The translations under genes and the position numbers were made by a program. The notes under the pieces are model-generated. The model saw only the letters and a program-made list of their open reading frames with translations, did no database searches and was not told the origin of the DNA. Below, piece by piece: positions 43,368-53,732 of a DNA stretch of 64,000 nucleotides. Source of the stretch: Oceanospirillum multiglobuliferum (GTDB lineage: Bacteria; Pseudomonadota; Gammaproteobacteria; Pseudomonadales; Halomonadaceae); assembly GCF_900167095.1 (NCBI RefSeq), contig NZ_FUXG01000010.1, positions 62,001-126,000 on the forward strand, read 5' to 3'. Every line of letters starts with the position of its first letter. Positions within the stretch are counted from its first letter, which is position 1.

Positions 43368-43931
43368 TCAGCCTGTTGATTCGCATTCAACAGGCTGAGC
43401 TTGAACTAGAGGTAACCAATCTGCACTAATATCACGTCCCTGCCAATAAAAAGAGGTTAACCAAAGCGCTTGCTCTGCATCATTAAACTGTTGCCAAAGC
43501 TGTGCAGTAGTCAGTGTTGTGCATGGAGGGACAAGCTCTGGTAACAATAGCGACAGTGGATAAAGTGTATAGGCGTGCTCGAATAAATCTATTCGCGGCA
43601 GCTGAATGCCTTCGTGCAAGCCTTGAAGCTGATCGACCATTACGATATCAATATCAAGGGTACGGCCACTGAATTTAGTTGCATTGAGCTCTCGACCATA
43701 TTGATACTCGATCTGCCGCAACTGCTGAGCAACAGCTGTAATAGACCGATCTGTATCAACAACGGCCACTAAGTTGATAAAGTTATCGCCCTGAAAACCA
43801 ACAGATTGACTTTCTACAGCCGGAGACAGAGTCAATGCACCAAACTGCTGCTCAAGGGCATCTAAGCCTAAAGCAAGATTATGTGCGGGGTTAATATTAC
43901 TGCCCAAACCTAAATAAAAGCGCGCCATCAT
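43368..43931 (-). CDS. folK: 2-amino-4-hydroxy-6-hydroxymethyldihydropteridine pyrophosphokinase FolK
   Basis: This 187-residue enzyme passes pyrophosphate from ATP to the pterin in folate synthesis. FYLGLGSNINPAHNL opens it, GRTLDIDIVMVDQ (Mg-binding Asp pair) lies near residue 90 and LPRIDLFEHAYTLYPL near 112. The start is the tandem ATGATG at 43931, overlapping the folB stop codon (TAATG), with GGGAG at 7 bases. The end of the gene forms a stem (TCAGCCTGTTGA and TCAACAGGCTGA, 43368-43398) facing cca. Confidence 0.95.
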   Translation of the reverse strand: MMARFYLGLGSNINPAHNLALGLDALEQQFGALTLSPAVESQSVGFQGDNFINLVAVVDTDRSITAVAQQLRQIEYQYGRELNATKFSGRTLDIDIVMVDQLQGLHEGIQLPRIDLFEHAYTLYPLSLLLPELVPPCTTLTTAQLWQQFNDAEQALWLTSFYWQGRDISADWLPLVQAQPVECESTG

Positions 43932-44305
43932 TAGCAACTCCCACGCTCGATCTGCACCGCAACGTTAATAGCGTTAGGCACAGCACCAGGCTTACTGACT
44001 TTAAGTCTTAGCCAGCTCACGGAAAATTGCTGCTGAATCATACAGGCAATGGCCTCAGCCAAGCTTTCAATTAACTGAAATGCAGACTGCTCAACCAGTG
44101 CAGTCACCGCAGCGCTAATAGCGAAATAGTCCAAAGTGTATTGCAAGTCATCCGTTTGAGCCGCTTGTCGAATATCTGTCGCCATTGTGATATCAAAAAC
44201 CAAAGGCTGTAGAATTTCACGCTCCCAATCATACACGCCAATTAAAGCATCGACTTTTAAGCCTTCGATATAAACAAGATCCAATGCAATACCCTTAGTC
44301 ATCAT
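43931..44305 (-). CDS. folB: Dihydroneopterin aldolase FolB
   Basis: This 124-residue enzyme cleaves dihydroneopterin in folate synthesis. YIEGLKVDALIGVYDWERE is the family signature and ALVEQSAFQLIESLAEAIACMI holds the catalytic Glu region. It overlaps folK by one base, so the two are translationally coupled. It begins 45 bases after the end of tsaD, in the same direction. Confidence 0.95.
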   Translation of the reverse strand: MMTKGIALDLVYIEGLKVDALIGVYDWEREILQPLVFDITMATDIRQAAQTDDLQYTLDYFAISAAVTALVEQSAFQLIESLAEAIACMIQQQFSVSWLRLKVSKPGAVPNAINVAVQIERGSC

Positions 44306-44349
44306 TCAGATAAGATTAAATACTCAACGCCAAAAAGCTACGTTTATGC

Positions 44350-45381
44350 TTATAAAGGCGGTAATTCTGTTAGCGGCCAGCGGGGACGTACTTGAATCGC
44401 CAAGTCATTCACTTGACCCGCCAATAATCGCTGGCAACCCGCATAGGCGATCATTGCACCATTATCGGTACAAAATTCATTGCGTGGATAAAAAACCTCC
44501 CCACCCATGCCTTGTAAGGTTTTGGCCAATTCTGTGCGCAAAGAAACATTCGCGCTAACACCGCCAGCTATCACCAAACGCTTTAAGCCAGTTTGCTGTA
44601 AGGCACGTTTACATTTGATAATCAATGTATCCACAACAGCTTCTTGAAAGGCTAAAGCAATATCAGCAGCCGCTTGCTCTGAAAGCTCACCATTATTTTG
44701 CTGTTTCTCTGCTTCGATGGTGTTCATGGTAAAAGTTTTTAAGCCGCTAAAGCTAAAATCCAAACCTGGTCGGTTGGTCATGGGCCGAGGGAACTTGTAG
44801 CGACCTGTTACACCTTGGCTTGCCAGACGTGCGATATGAGGCCCGCCAGGATAAGGCAAGTCCATCATTTTGGCCGACTTATCAAACGCTTCGCCTGCCG
44901 CATCATCAATACTCTCACCTAGCATCTGGTATTGACCGATCCCCTTTACCTCGATCAACTGAGTGTGTCCACCTGAAACCAACAGTGCCACAAAAGGAAA
45001 CGCTGGCGGATTGTCCTCAAGCATCGGAGCCAACAGGTGGCCTTCCATGTGATGTACGCCTAAACAAGGCTTACCCCAAGCCAAAGCTAAAGCCTGAGCA
45101 GTAGAAGCCCCCACCATTAAAGCACCGATCAAACCAGGGCCTGCGGTAAACGCCACTGCATCAATCTGATCTGCGGTACAGTTGGCTTGCTCCATCACCT
45201 CTCGGGTCAGCGGCAGCAATTTACGCACGTGATCTCGTGAAGCCAGCTCAGGTACGACGCCGCCATAAGGTATGTGTAGATCAATTTGACTATACAAAGC
45301 ATGGGCTAACAAACCTTGTTCAGAATCATAGATAGCTAAACCAGTTTCATCACAAGAGGTTTCTATTCCGAGTACGCGCAT
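44350..45381 (-). CDS. tsaD: tRNA N6-adenosine threonylcarbamoyltransferase TsaD
   Basis: This 343-residue enzyme transfers threonylcarbamoyl to A37 of ANN-decoding tRNAs with TsaB and Tsa[18 protein letters not shown] opens it, the iron-binding [10 protein letters not shown] lies near residue 110, and [13 protein letters not shown] near 270. It diverges from rpsU, the standard arrangement in gammaproteobacteria. Confidence 0.97.
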   Translation of the reverse strand: MRVLGIETSCDETGLAIYDSEQGLLAHALYSQIDLHIPYGGVVPELASRDHVRKLLPLTREVMEQANCTADQIDAVAFTAGPGLIGALMVGASTAQALALAWGKPCLGVHHMEGHLLAPMLEDNPPAFPFVALLVSGGHTQLIEVKGIGQYQMLGESIDDAAGEAFDKSAKMMDLPYPGGPHIARLASQGVTGRYKFPRPMTNRPGLDFSFSGLKTFTMNTIEAEKQQNNGELSEQAAADIALAFQEAVVDTLIIKCKRALQQTGLKRLVIAGGVSANVSLRTELAKTLQGMGGEVFYPRNEFCTDNGAMIAYAGCQRLLAGQVNDLAIQVRPRWPLTELPPL

Positions 45382-45584
45382 AACCTTGACTCTGTGCAGG
45401 AAAAATTTGGCGGTAATTTTACATTGATGCTATAAAAATGACAGTAAAAGCCCACCCTATAAAGCAGAAGCCATTTGCAAGCCGTGTCCAAAGCCTTTAG
45501 AATCATGCGTCCCCTAAGGCATGTTGCCAATTTGTGCAACATCTCTAATTTCAATCCTATTACTTTTAAGGTGGTGAGTCTTTA

Positions 45585-45800
45585 ATGCCTGCTGTCAAAG
45601 TTAAAGACAATGAGCCGTTTGACGTTGCTCTGCGTCGCTTCAAGCGTTCATGTGAAAAAGCTGGTATCCTAGCCGAAGTCCGTAGCCGTGAGTTCTACGA
45701 GAAACCGACTTGGGTTCGTAAACGTAAAGCAGCTGCTGCTGTTAAACGTCACGCTAAAAAGGTACAGCGCGAACAGAAACGTTTCGAGCGCCTGTACTAA
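45585..45800 (+). CDS. rpsU: 30S ribosomal protein S21
   Basis: This 71-residue, very basic protein reads [18 protein letters not shown] and continues with [19 protein letters not shown], both diagnostic of S21. AAGGTGGTGAG lies just before the ATG. It starts the rpsU-dnaG-rpoD macromolecular synthesis operon. Confidence 0.98.
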   Translation: MPAVKVKDNEPFDVALRRFKRSCEKAGILAEVRSREFYEKPTWVRKRKAAAAVKRHAKKVQREQKRFERLY

Positions 45801-45810
45801 GCAACGTTGT

Positions 45811-45880
45811 TACAGACTTCGGTCTGTACGGTTGTCTTTTTAGGGGTTAAAACGGCTGTCTTCGGACAGCCGTTTTTCGT
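45811..45880 (+). terminator. Two UUCG hairpins between rpsU and dnaG
   Basis: TACAGAC-TTCG-GTCTGTA (45811-45828) is followed by ACGGCTGTC-TTCG-GACAGCCGT (45852-45873) with a T-run. Both have the very stable UUCG loop. The second is a true rho-independent terminator inside the operon and would reduce dnaG expression relative to rpsU. Confidence 0.85.
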
Positions 45881-45924
45881 TTTTAGGAAACAGTTATATT
45901 ACTTAGTTTAGGTTTTACTATTTC

Positions 45925-47796
45925 ATGGCCGGACGTATTCCTCAGTATTTTATTGATGACTTGGTTGCCCGTACCGATATCGTTGATGTAGTCAGCAGCG
46001 TAGTAAAACTTAAAAAAAGTGGTCGAAACTGGCATGGTCTATGCCCTTTTCATAATGAAAAAACTCCGTCATTTACCGTAAGCCAAGACAAGCAGTTTTA
46101 TCACTGCTTTGGTTGTGGCGAGCACGGTAATGCGATCGGCTTTTTAATGAGCCATGATCAGCTCTCCTATATTGAAGCCATTGAAGAACTGGCTAAACAG
46201 CAAGGCTTAGACATTCCTCGCGAAGAAAATGAGCGCGCACAGCAGCAGCGCCAAGCGTTGCAAGATGCTACGCGCTTATTGTCTAGTGCAACCCGCTTCT
46301 ACCAAACCCAGCTACACACCAACCCATTACAAGGTATCGCCCAAGCTTACTTAGAAAAGCGAGGGTTAAGCGCAGAAACCATTGAACGATTCTCTATTGG
46401 TTATGCTCCTGATGCTTGGGACAACCTTAAAAAGCACCTAACCGCAGAAGGTTGCACTGAGAAAGAGCAGATCGAAATGGGGCTGCTGGTACAAAAAGAA
46501 GAAACAGGGCGCACCTATGACCGCTTCCGCCATCGCATTATGTTTCCAATCAAGGATTGGCGTGGACGGGTTATCGGCTTTGGTGGCCGAGTATTAGGTG
46601 ATGAAAAACCTAAATACCTAAACTCACCTGAAACCCCTGTTTTCCATAAAGGCAAAGAGTTATACGGACTTTACGAGGCTCGAACTGCATCAGGTTCTTT
46701 AGAGCGCCTAATGGTGGTAGAAGGCTACATGGATGTTGTAGCACTGGCTCAAGCGGGTATCACTTATTCCGTTGCTACCTTAGGCACCTCTGCCACACCA
46801 GAACACATGGAGCGTTTATTTAAAGTTGTACCAGAGGTTATCTTCTGCTTTGACGGTGACAACGCGGGCTTAAAAGCCGCTCAGCGTGCTTTAGAAAACG
46901 TACTACCGTTTATGATTGACGGCCGTCAGGCTCGCTTTCTATTTTTACCAGAAGGCGAAGACCCAGACTCCCTTGTGCAAAAAGAGGGCAAAGTCAAATT
47001 CGAGCAAAGGGTATTGCGTGCATCACCACTATCTGAATATCTATTTTGGCACCTTAAGCAGAACCTAGATTTAGAGCACCCTGAAGCAAAAGCTCAGCTG
47101 AAACAGCGCGCCATTCCCATGATGCAACAGTTACCCAAAGGACTGCTGCAAACGTTATTAATACAAAAGCTAGCTGAAACCGTCGGCGTTGCCATTGATC
47201 AGCTGCAAGTAGCGCTTGAAGAGTCACCAGCGCCACAAGTGCGAGCTCGACCCGAGCTAGAGCAAAGTTCAACCTATGAACCTGTTGCCAGCAATTCAAA
47301 TACAGCCAATAGCCCCAGCATAAGTACAGCGGGGCAAGATTACTATTCCGAACCCATTGCCCAGAGATTATTGACTTGGCTCGTACTACAGCCTTGTATT
47401 TTTTCAAAGCTGCCTGATGAGCAGCAAGCACAGCTTGAGCAGTTGGCAAACGACAATCTGCACAATCTTTCAGGACAAATGCTGAAAAAAGTGACCGATT
47501 ACTTGAAATTATTACCCTCTGCCCCAACTGATGCCATTCTAGTACGTTGGTTTGGCACGGCTGAAGGTGAATATTTACAGCAGCTTTCCCGTGAAGAGTT
47601 ACTGATTTCAGCCGATACACTGGTCAAAGAATTTATTGCATGGCTCCAGTCACTGGAGCAAAAACGACAGCAGCACCGGCGCACAACGCGTATAGACGCA
47701 TTGATGAATCAGATTCGCTCAGGTCAGTCGTTAACCGTTACAGAAAAAGAAGAATTAGTGATGTTATTACAGGAGCAAAAACCAGCTTCTTCGTGA
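45925..47796 (+). CDS. dnaG: DNA primase DnaG
   Basis: This 623-residue primase makes RNA primers at the replication fork. The zinc ribbon uses C40, H43, C61 and C64; the TOPRIM core shows MVVEGYMDVVALAQ near residue 268 and FCFDGDNAGLKAA near 310; the C-terminal region (after 440) is Gln/Ser-rich then helical and should bind DnaB helicase. The length is slightly greater than E. coli DnaG (581) owing to the linker. It lies 124 bases after rpsU. Confidence 0.97.
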   Translation: MAGRIPQYFIDDLVARTDIVDVVSSVVKLKKSGRNWHGLCPFHNEKTPSFTVSQDKQFYHCFGCGEHGNAIGFLMSHDQLSYIEAIEELAKQQGLDIPREENERAQQQRQALQDATRLLSSATRFYQTQLHTNPLQGIAQAYLEKRGLSAETIERFSIGYAPDAWDNLKKHLTAEGCTEKEQIEMGLLVQKEETGRTYDRFRHRIMFPIKDWRGRVIGFGGRVLGDEKPKYLNSPETPVFHKGKELYGLYEARTASGSLERLMVVEGYMDVVALAQAGITYSVATLGTSATPEHMERLFKVVPEVIFCFDGDNAGLKAAQRALENVLPFMIDGRQARFLFLPEGEDPDSLVQKEGKVKFEQRVLRASPLSEYLFWHLKQNLDLEHPEAKAQLKQRAIPMMQQLPKGLLQTLLIQKLAETVGVAIDQLQVALEESPAPQVRARPELEQSSTYEPVASNSNTANSPSISTAGQDYYSEPIAQRLLTWLVLQPCIFSKLPDEQQAQLEQLANDNLHNLSGQMLKKVTDYLKLLPSAPTDAILVRWFGTAEGEYLQQLSREELLISADTLVKEFIAWLQSLEQKRQQHRRTTRIDALMNQIRSGQSLTVTEKEELVMLLQEQKPASS

Positions 47797-47828
47797 ATTT
47801 CATCGTTCTACAGGCTTAATTTAGAATG

Positions 47829-47861
47829 TTGTGGAAGTCAAGCGCTTTTTTGTGCTATACT
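47829..47861 (+). promoter_or_regulatory. Promoter in front of rpoD
   Basis: TATACT (47856-47861) preceded by TGC makes an extended -10 box; the -35 region is poor (TTGTGG at 47829). It lies 57 bases before the RpoD start and could supply sigma factor independently of rpsU. Confidence 0.45.
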
Positions 47862-47917
47862 TTAAGGCTTGAATTTTTCTCCACCTCGTTCTTTGCACTA
47901 CTTGAAATAGGGTATCT

Positions 47918-49774
47918 ATGGCTGGAAATGAGCAGCAGCAGTCGCGCTTGAAGGAATTGATCGCCCGCGGAAAGGAACAGGGCTACCTCACTTACGCTGA
48001 AGTGAACGATCATTTGCCGGAAGATATATCCGATCCAGATCAGGTTGAAGATATCATCCGTATGATCAATGACATGGGTATATCGGTTTCAGAAGAAGCG
48101 CCGGATGCCGAGACGCTATTGATGACCGACGGTGACTCTTCCTCAGATGAAGATGTGACTGATGAAGCCGTGGCTGCCTTGGCCGCCGTTGAGTCTGATA
48201 TTGGTCGCACCACTGACCCTGTGCGTATGTATATGCGTGAGATGGGCACGGTTGAGCTACTGACTCGTGAAGGTGAGATCGTCATTGCCAAGCGCATTGA
48301 GGAAGGCTTGCGCCAAGTCATGCACTCTGTGTCTTATCTACCCGGTGCAGTGAGCCTTGTTCTTTCAGCATACGATAACACTCAGACCGAAGAGGGGCGC
48401 TTAAGTGAGCTTCTAATCGGTTACATCGACCCGGATGACAATAGCATTCCTGATGAGGTTGAAGTCGACGTTATCATTACCGACGATGACGATGATGATG
48501 ATGACGACGATGACGATGAAGAAGAGGGTGATGACAAAGAGGAAGAAGAAGGCGACGGTGACCCAGATCCAGAAGAGGCTCGCATTCGCTTCACTCAACT
48601 TCGTGAGTTAAATGATAAAGCTATAGCAGTCTTAGCCAAGCATGGCAAAGACAGTAAGCAGTATCGTGAAGCCCAAACTGAATTGGCTGAGTACTTCTCA
48701 CCAATCAAACTCACGCCAAAATATTTCGATATGTTAGTTGCACGTATTCGCAACAACATGGAGCACATTCGCCAGCAAGAACGCCGTGTTATGCAACTAT
48801 GCGTGCGTAAAGCTAAAATGGGTCGTGCAGACTTTATCAAGAGCTTCCCTGGCAATGAAACCGATCAAGCTTGGTTAGACCGCGTACTGGCAGATAAACC
48901 AGCCTACGCTGCCAAGTTGGAAGAACACCGTATTGATATTTTGCGTGCACAGCGCAAAATCGCCAATACAGAGCAAGAGCTAGGCTTAACCCTTGTTGAA
49001 ATCAAGGAAGTTAACCGTCGCATGTCTATTGGTGAGGCGAAAGCTCGTCGCGCTAAGAAAGAGATGGTTGAGGCGAACTTGCGTCTGGTAATTTCTATCG
49101 CGAAGAAATATACCAACCGTGGTTTACAGTTCTTGGATCTAATCCAAGAAGGTAACATCGGCTTGATGAAAGCAGTAGATAAGTTCGAATATCGCCGTGG
49201 TTACAAGTTCTCAACTTATGCGACTTGGTGGATTCGTCAGGCCATTACTCGCTCTATTGCCGATCAAGCTCGTACCATCCGTATTCCGGTACACATGATT
49301 GAGACCATTAACAAGCTGAACCGTGTATCCCGTCAAATGCTACAAGAGATGGGACGTGAGCCTACTCCTGAAGAGCTAGGCGAGCGCATGGAGATGCCGG
49401 AAGACAAAGTACGTAAAGTACTGAAAATCGCAAAAGAACCAATCTCAATGGAAACCCCAATTGGTGATGATGAAGATTCACATTTGGGCGATTTTATTGA
49501 AGACACTGCGATGGAGTCTCCTGTTGATTCTGCAACCAGCGAAGGTTTAATTGAAGCCACTCGCTCAGTGCTTGCAGGTTTAACTGGTCGCGAGGCAAAA
49601 GTGTTGCGTATGCGCTTCGGTATCGACATGAACACTGACCACACCCTAGAGGAAGTGGGCAAGCAGTTCGATGTAACCCGTGAGCGTATTCGTCAGATTG
49701 AAGCCAAAGCATTGCGTAAGCTACGTCATCCGACTCGTTCGGAGCACCTACGTAGCTTTATTGATGAGCAGTAA
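47918..49774 (+). CDS. rpoD: RNA polymerase primary sigma factor RpoD
   Basis: This 618-residue sigma-70 has region 1.1 at the N-terminus ([19 protein letters not shown]), region 1.2 ([21 protein letters not shown] near 95), the non-conserved insert, region 2 ([20 protein letters not shown], then [16 protein letters not shown]), region 3 and region 4 ([21 protein letters not shown], ending [11 protein letters not shown]). The insert carries an unbroken run of 12 Asp (189-200) continuing into an acidic stretch to about 221. It ends the rpsU operon and faces relA across a bidirectional terminator. Confidence 0.98.
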   Translation: MAGNEQQQSRLKELIARGKEQGYLTYAEVNDHLPEDISDPDQVEDIIRMINDMGISVSEEAPDAETLLMTDGDSSSDEDVTDEAVAALAAVESDIGRTTDPVRMYMREMGTVELLTREGEIVIAKRIEEGLRQVMHSVSYLPGAVSLVLSAYDNTQTEEGRLSELLIGYIDPDDNSIPDEVEVDVIITDDDDDDDDDDDDEEEGDDKEEEEGDGDPDPEEARIRFTQLRELNDKAIAVLAKHGKDSKQYREAQTELAEYFSPIKLTPKYFDMLVARIRNNMEHIRQQERRVMQLCVRKAKMGRADFIKSFPGNETDQAWLDRVLADKPAYAAKLEEHRIDILRAQRKIANTEQELGLTLVEIKEVNRRMSIGEAKARRAKKEMVEANLRLVISIAKKYTNRGLQFLDLIQEGNIGLMKAVDKFEYRRGYKFSTYATWWIRQAITRSIADQARTIRIPVHMIETINKLNRVSRQMLQEMGREPTPEELGERMEMPEDKVRKVLKIAKEPISMETPIGDDEDSHLGDFIEDTAMESPVDSATSEGLIEATRSVLAGLTGREAKVLRMRFGIDMNTDHTLEEVGKQFDVTRERIRQIEAKALRKLRHPTRSEHLRSFIDEQ

Positions 49775-49802
49775 GACTTAACACTTTACTGCTGATTGAA
49801 GC

Positions 49803-49840
49803 AAAAAAACCGTTACAAATTAATTTGTAACGGTTTTTTT
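49803..49840. terminator. Bidirectional terminator between rpoD and relA
   Basis: AAAAAACCGTTACAAA and TTTGTAACGGTTTTTT form a near-perfect palindrome with a short TTAA centre (49805-49838). A-run and T-run on opposite sides serve both convergent genes. Confidence 0.85.
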
Positions 49841-49889
49841 GTGCTTGCAGATCAGTCGATTAAAAGCGCTGACCTGCTTGTTTTAAAAA

Positions 49890-52151
49890 TTATTTATTTT
49901 TTTCTGAAAAGCGCTGCACATCCAAGATATTGGGTAGTTGCTCAATTCGGTTTAACACGCGCCCTAATACTTGCAGACCTGTCACTTCTAAAGTAATTAG
50001 GATATTTGCTTGATTCTCTTTTTTATCCGTTAACGTATTCACCGACAACACGTTAACTTTTTCATTGGCTAGAACAGACGTAATATCACGCAGCAAACCA
50101 GAACGATCCCATGCACGAATACGAATATCCACTGAGTACATGTGCTCGGTTTTCTCACCCCACTCCACATTAATCATGCGATGGGGGTCTTCCGCTGTCA
50201 GCTGCAAGGCATTACTACAGTCTTCACGGTGAATTGAAACACCACGCCCAACGGTAATATAGCCCACAATGCTATCGCCAGGCACAGGATGACAACATTT
50301 GGCAATTTGCGTCATCAAGTTACCTACACCATGAATGGTAATATCATCACTGTTTTTACCACTGGCGTGAAAGCGGCGTTGCATAAGGAATTTTTCTAAC
50401 TGTTCCTCATCATCCGTTTCACCAAATAAGTTCTGAGCGACACTCAAAACTTGTCCGATACGTAGATCGCCTGCCCCTAAAGCCGCGTACATATCCTCAT
50501 CGGTTGTGTAATTCACTGCCTTGGCAAGCTTCTTAATGTCTAAACCGTTCAGGCCAAGCTGTTTGAACTCTTTCTCAAGCAACTGCTTACCTTCAACCAT
50601 ATTCTGGTCACGGTCTTGCAGCTTAAACCAACTTTGAATCTTCGCGCGAGTGCGTGATGTGAGTGCATAACCCAGCGCAGGGTTCAACCAATCACGGCTT
50701 GGGCGCGTATTTTCAGAGGTTAAAATCTCAACCTGATCACCCGTTTTTAGGTGATAAGTTAAGGGTACAATACGACCATTCACCTTAGCACCACGACAGC
50801 GGTGCCCCACCTCTGTATGTACTCGATAGGCAAAATCTACCGGCGTTGCATCATGAGGCAGATCAACAACGTGACCGTCTGGGGTAAAAATATAGATACG
50901 ATCAGGGGCGACGTCATTGCGTAACTCTTCACGTAAGCCTGTGGCATCACCTACCTCTTCATGCCACTCTAGTACCTGACGTAACCAAGCAATTTTTTCT
51001 TCATAACTGTCGCTACTTTTCTTGGTATCAGTGCCTTTATAAAGCCAGTGCGCACAAACCCCTAACTCAGCTTCTTCATGCATATCTCCGGTACGAATCT
51101 GCACCTCTAAAACTTTGCCTTCAGGGCCAACTACAGCAGTGTGCAAAGAGCGATAGCCATTCTCTTTAGGTGTCGCAATATAATCATCAAATTCGTTAGG
51201 GATGTGGTGCCATAACCCATGAATAATGCCTAATGCGGCGTAACAGCTTTTCACATCTGGCACCATGATACGCACTGCACGCACATCATAAACCTCTGAA
51301 AAGTCGATGTTTTTACGCTTCATCTTACGCCAAATACTGTAGATATGTTTGGCACGCCCATGCACCTGCGCCTCAATGCCATCGGCTTTGAGTTTTTCTT
51401 TCAGCAGAGCGATCACTTTTTCAATATATTCTGTACGATCAAGGCGTTTTTCTGAGAGTAGGCGTGCAATATTCTTATACTGCTCCTCCTCAAGGTAACG
51501 GAAAGAAAGGTCTTCTAACTCCCACTTGATATAACCAATCCCTAAACGGTGAGCCAAAGGCGCATAGATTTCAAACACCTCACGGGCAACCCGTAAGCGT
51601 TTCTCTCTGGGCGCGCGCTTAACCTCCCGAATGGCACAGGTACGCTCAGCCAACTTGATCAATGCCACACGCACATCATCAATCATGGTCACAAGCATTT
51701 TGCGCAGGTTTTCTAACTGACTCTTATTCTGACCAAATACAACCCCGTCAGCAGGCATCTGAATTTGACTGATGGCGGCCATATCAATGACCCCCTGAAT
51801 CAACTTGGCAACGGTTTCACCGAACTGTTCTGACACCGCAGGCAAAGCAATCTGCTTCTCCCGCACCGCTCGATACAAAATAGCCGCAATCAGCGTGTCT
51901 TCATCCATTTGAAGTTCGCCTAAAATATCGGCCATCTCCAAACCGGTACGTAGACTGCTCGAACCGGAGGCGATCCAAATATTTTCGTTACTACTGGCCG
52001 CTTTGGCCTCAAGCTCTGCTGCTAGCTCACAGGCTGATAAAATATGCTCAGGGCGTGCCAGCTTGACGTCATCTTGTAATCGTTTTAGCCAACCCACAAG
52101 GTTAACGCTACCATCTGAATTAAGCGGTTGATCTTCGCGTACTTTTACCAT
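49890..52151 (-). CDS. relA: (p)ppGpp synthetase RelA
   Basis: This 753-residue ribosome-associated enzyme makes (p)ppGpp when uncharged tRNA enters the A site. The N-terminal hydrolase fold lacks the HD pair (LIAAILYRAVREKQ), marking RelA rather than SpoT. The synthetase follows (GRAKHIYSIWRKM near 265 and YDVRAVRIMV near 287), then the TGS domain (FTPDGHVVDLPHDATPVDFAY near 415), the zinc-finger region with CCHPVPGD near 610, and a C-terminal ACT domain. It lies downstream of rlmD, both on the minus strand, as in E. coli. Confidence 0.96.
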   Translation of the reverse strand: MVKVREDQPLNSDGSVNLVGWLKRLQDDVKLARPEHILSACELAAELEAKAASSNENIWIASGSSSLRTGLEMADILGELQMDEDTLIAAILYRAVREKQIALPAVSEQFGETVAKLIQGVIDMAAISQIQMPADGVVFGQNKSQLENLRKMLVTMIDDVRVALIKLAERTCAIREVKRAPREKRLRVAREVFEIYAPLAHRLGIGYIKWELEDLSFRYLEEEQYKNIARLLSEKRLDRTEYIEKVIALLKEKLKADGIEAQVHGRAKHIYSIWRKMKRKNIDFSEVYDVRAVRIMVPDVKSCYAALGIIHGLWHHIPNEFDDYIATPKENGYRSLHTAVVGPEGKVLEVQIRTGDMHEEAELGVCAHWLYKGTDTKKSSDSYEEKIAWLRQVLEWHEEVGDATGLREELRNDVAPDRIYIFTPDGHVVDLPHDATPVDFAYRVHTEVGHRCRGAKVNGRIVPLTYHLKTGDQVEILTSENTRPSRDWLNPALGYALTSRTRAKIQSWFKLQDRDQNMVEGKQLLEKEFKQLGLNGLDIKKLAKAVNYTTDEDMYAALGAGDLRIGQVLSVAQNLFGETDDEEQLEKFLMQRRFHASGKNSDDITIHGVGNLMTQIAKCCHPVPGDSIVGYITVGRGVSIHREDCSNALQLTAEDPHRMINVEWGEKTEHMYSVDIRIRAWDRSGLLRDITSVLANEKVNVLSVNTLTDKKENQANILITLEVTGLQVLGRVLNRIEQLPNILDVQRFSEKNK

Positions 52152-52244
52152 GATTCTGCCTGTGTCAGTTCAGTTTCTTGTTATTTTGGCGTATGAAATT
52201 AATTGTCTTTTCAATAAGTTGACTGTTAATTCAAGCCCGCTATT

Positions 52245-53528
52245 TTACTTTCTTTTGAACAGTGCCATCGATTCCACATGAGTCGTATGCGGGAACATAT
52301 CCATAATGCCAGCTTGCACCAACTTAAAGCCTTTTGATTGCAAAATGGCACTGTCTCTGGCCAAGGTTGATGGGTTGCAAGAGACATAAAGCACTCGTTT
52401 TGCACCGAAGGCTTTGATCTGCTCACAAATCTCTTGCGCACCAGTGCGGGGGGGGTCCAGCAAAACTAAATCATAATCTTTTTTAACCCAGCTCTGTTTT
52501 TTAAATGGCTGACTTAGATCAGCTGTTTCGAAAAAAGCATTATCTATGCCATTTAATACTGCATTAGCTCGGGCGCGCTCTACTAGCGTTTTTTCACCTT
52601 CAACACCTGTAATTGATGCCACATGCGGTGCCATTGCTAAGCTAAAATTTCCAAATCCAGAAAACAGGTCTAATACTTGATCTGTTGGCTTTAACTCTGC
52701 CCAAATTAGCGCTTGCTGCACCATTTTAGCGTTGATCGCAGCATTCACTTGGAAAAAATCATTGGGCAAAAATGACATCTTTACATCACCCACTTGATAA
52801 TTCAGGGGCGTCAGCTCACTGCCATCGGCTTGCTTTAAACTGGTATGACCTTCAGTCTGAAGATACAGGCGCACATTATGGTCATGCGCCCATGCTAACC
52901 AGAGTTTAAGATCAGCTTGTGACAGTGTTTTCAAATGACGCACCACAACAGCACAGCCATCATCACCTTGTGCCAACTCAAGATGACCAATTGTCTTCTT
53001 GCTTTCCAGTTGTGGAATCAAATCATAGAAAGTGCTGATTAAAGCTGACAAAGGTTTGGTTAATACCGCGCAATGATGAACGCCTTTTAGGTGTGGAGAG
53101 CCTTTTTCACGAAAACCTACTAGCAACTCACCTTGCTTTGTCCACTTCACACCTAAACGTGCTTTGCGGCGATAGTGCCATGCTTCATCTAGCAAAGGCG
53201 CTTGTAGATTAATCGTTTCAACTTTACCAAAACGCTGTAACTGATCTGTTAACGCATCACTTTTAACCTGACGTTGGGCATCAATTCCAAGGTGTTGCAG
53301 ACTACAGCCACCGCACTGCTGATAGTACTCGCAGGCAGGCTCAACTCGATTAGCACTTGCCACTAGCACCTGCTCACAAAGAGCCTCGTCAAACTTTTTA
53401 TGTTGTTTGGTGATTTTGGCCTGTACGGTTTCACCTACCAGAGCACCTTCAACAAAAATAATTTTGCCTTGTAGATGTGCAATACCGCGTCCATCATGAC
53501 CTTGACGTTCAATTTCTAATTCAGGCAT
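52245..53528 (-). CDS. rlmD: 23S rRNA (uracil-1939-C5)-methyltransferase RlmD
   Basis: This 427-residue enzyme has an N-terminal TRAM domain (residues 1-55, IERQGHDGRGIAHLQGK), a 4Fe-4S cluster motif CEYYQQCGGC near 66-75 with a fourth Cys (HHCAVL near 158), and a Rossmann methyltransferase with LDLFSGFGNFSLAMA near 285 and the catalytic Cys in YVSCNPSTLARD near 385. It is upstream of relA with a 93-base gap, the E. coli order. Confidence 0.95.
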   Translation of the reverse strand: MPELEIERQGHDGRGIAHLQGKIIFVEGALVGETVQAKITKQHKKFDEALCEQVLVASANRVEPACEYYQQCGGCSLQHLGIDAQRQVKSDALTDQLQRFGKVETINLQAPLLDEAWHYRRKARLGVKWTKQGELLVGFREKGSPHLKGVHHCAVLTKPLSALISTFYDLIPQLESKKTIGHLELAQGDDGCAVVVRHLKTLSQADLKLWLAWAHDHNVRLYLQTEGHTSLKQADGSELTPLNYQVGDVKMSFLPNDFFQVNAAINAKMVQQALIWAELKPTDQVLDLFSGFGNFSLAMAPHVASITGVEGEKTLVERARANAVLNGIDNAFFETADLSQPFKKQSWVKKDYDLVLLDPPRTGAQEICEQIKAFGAKRVLYVSCNPSTLARDSAILQSKGFKLVQAGIMDMFPHTTHVESMALFKRK

Positions 53529-53732
53529 TTTATATTCTGCTCAGCAGCAAGGTTGGAAGTCGGTCTAGTTTAACAGTTTCAACTTTTTATATATTCAAAC
53601 TGTTAAACTAAAACCTAATATTGAAGCTCACTGCACTTATGAAAAAGCACACCAAGTATTTTCGGCTGCATAATAGTACTTAATCGACAGTTGTCTAGTC
53701 TTAGACCCACTGATTAAGCTTGAGACGATCTG

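Noticed and set aside
47054-47620. 188-residue frame antisense to dnaG
   Set aside because: It lies entirely within the primase gene, with no ribosome site or domain; high-coding-density shadow.
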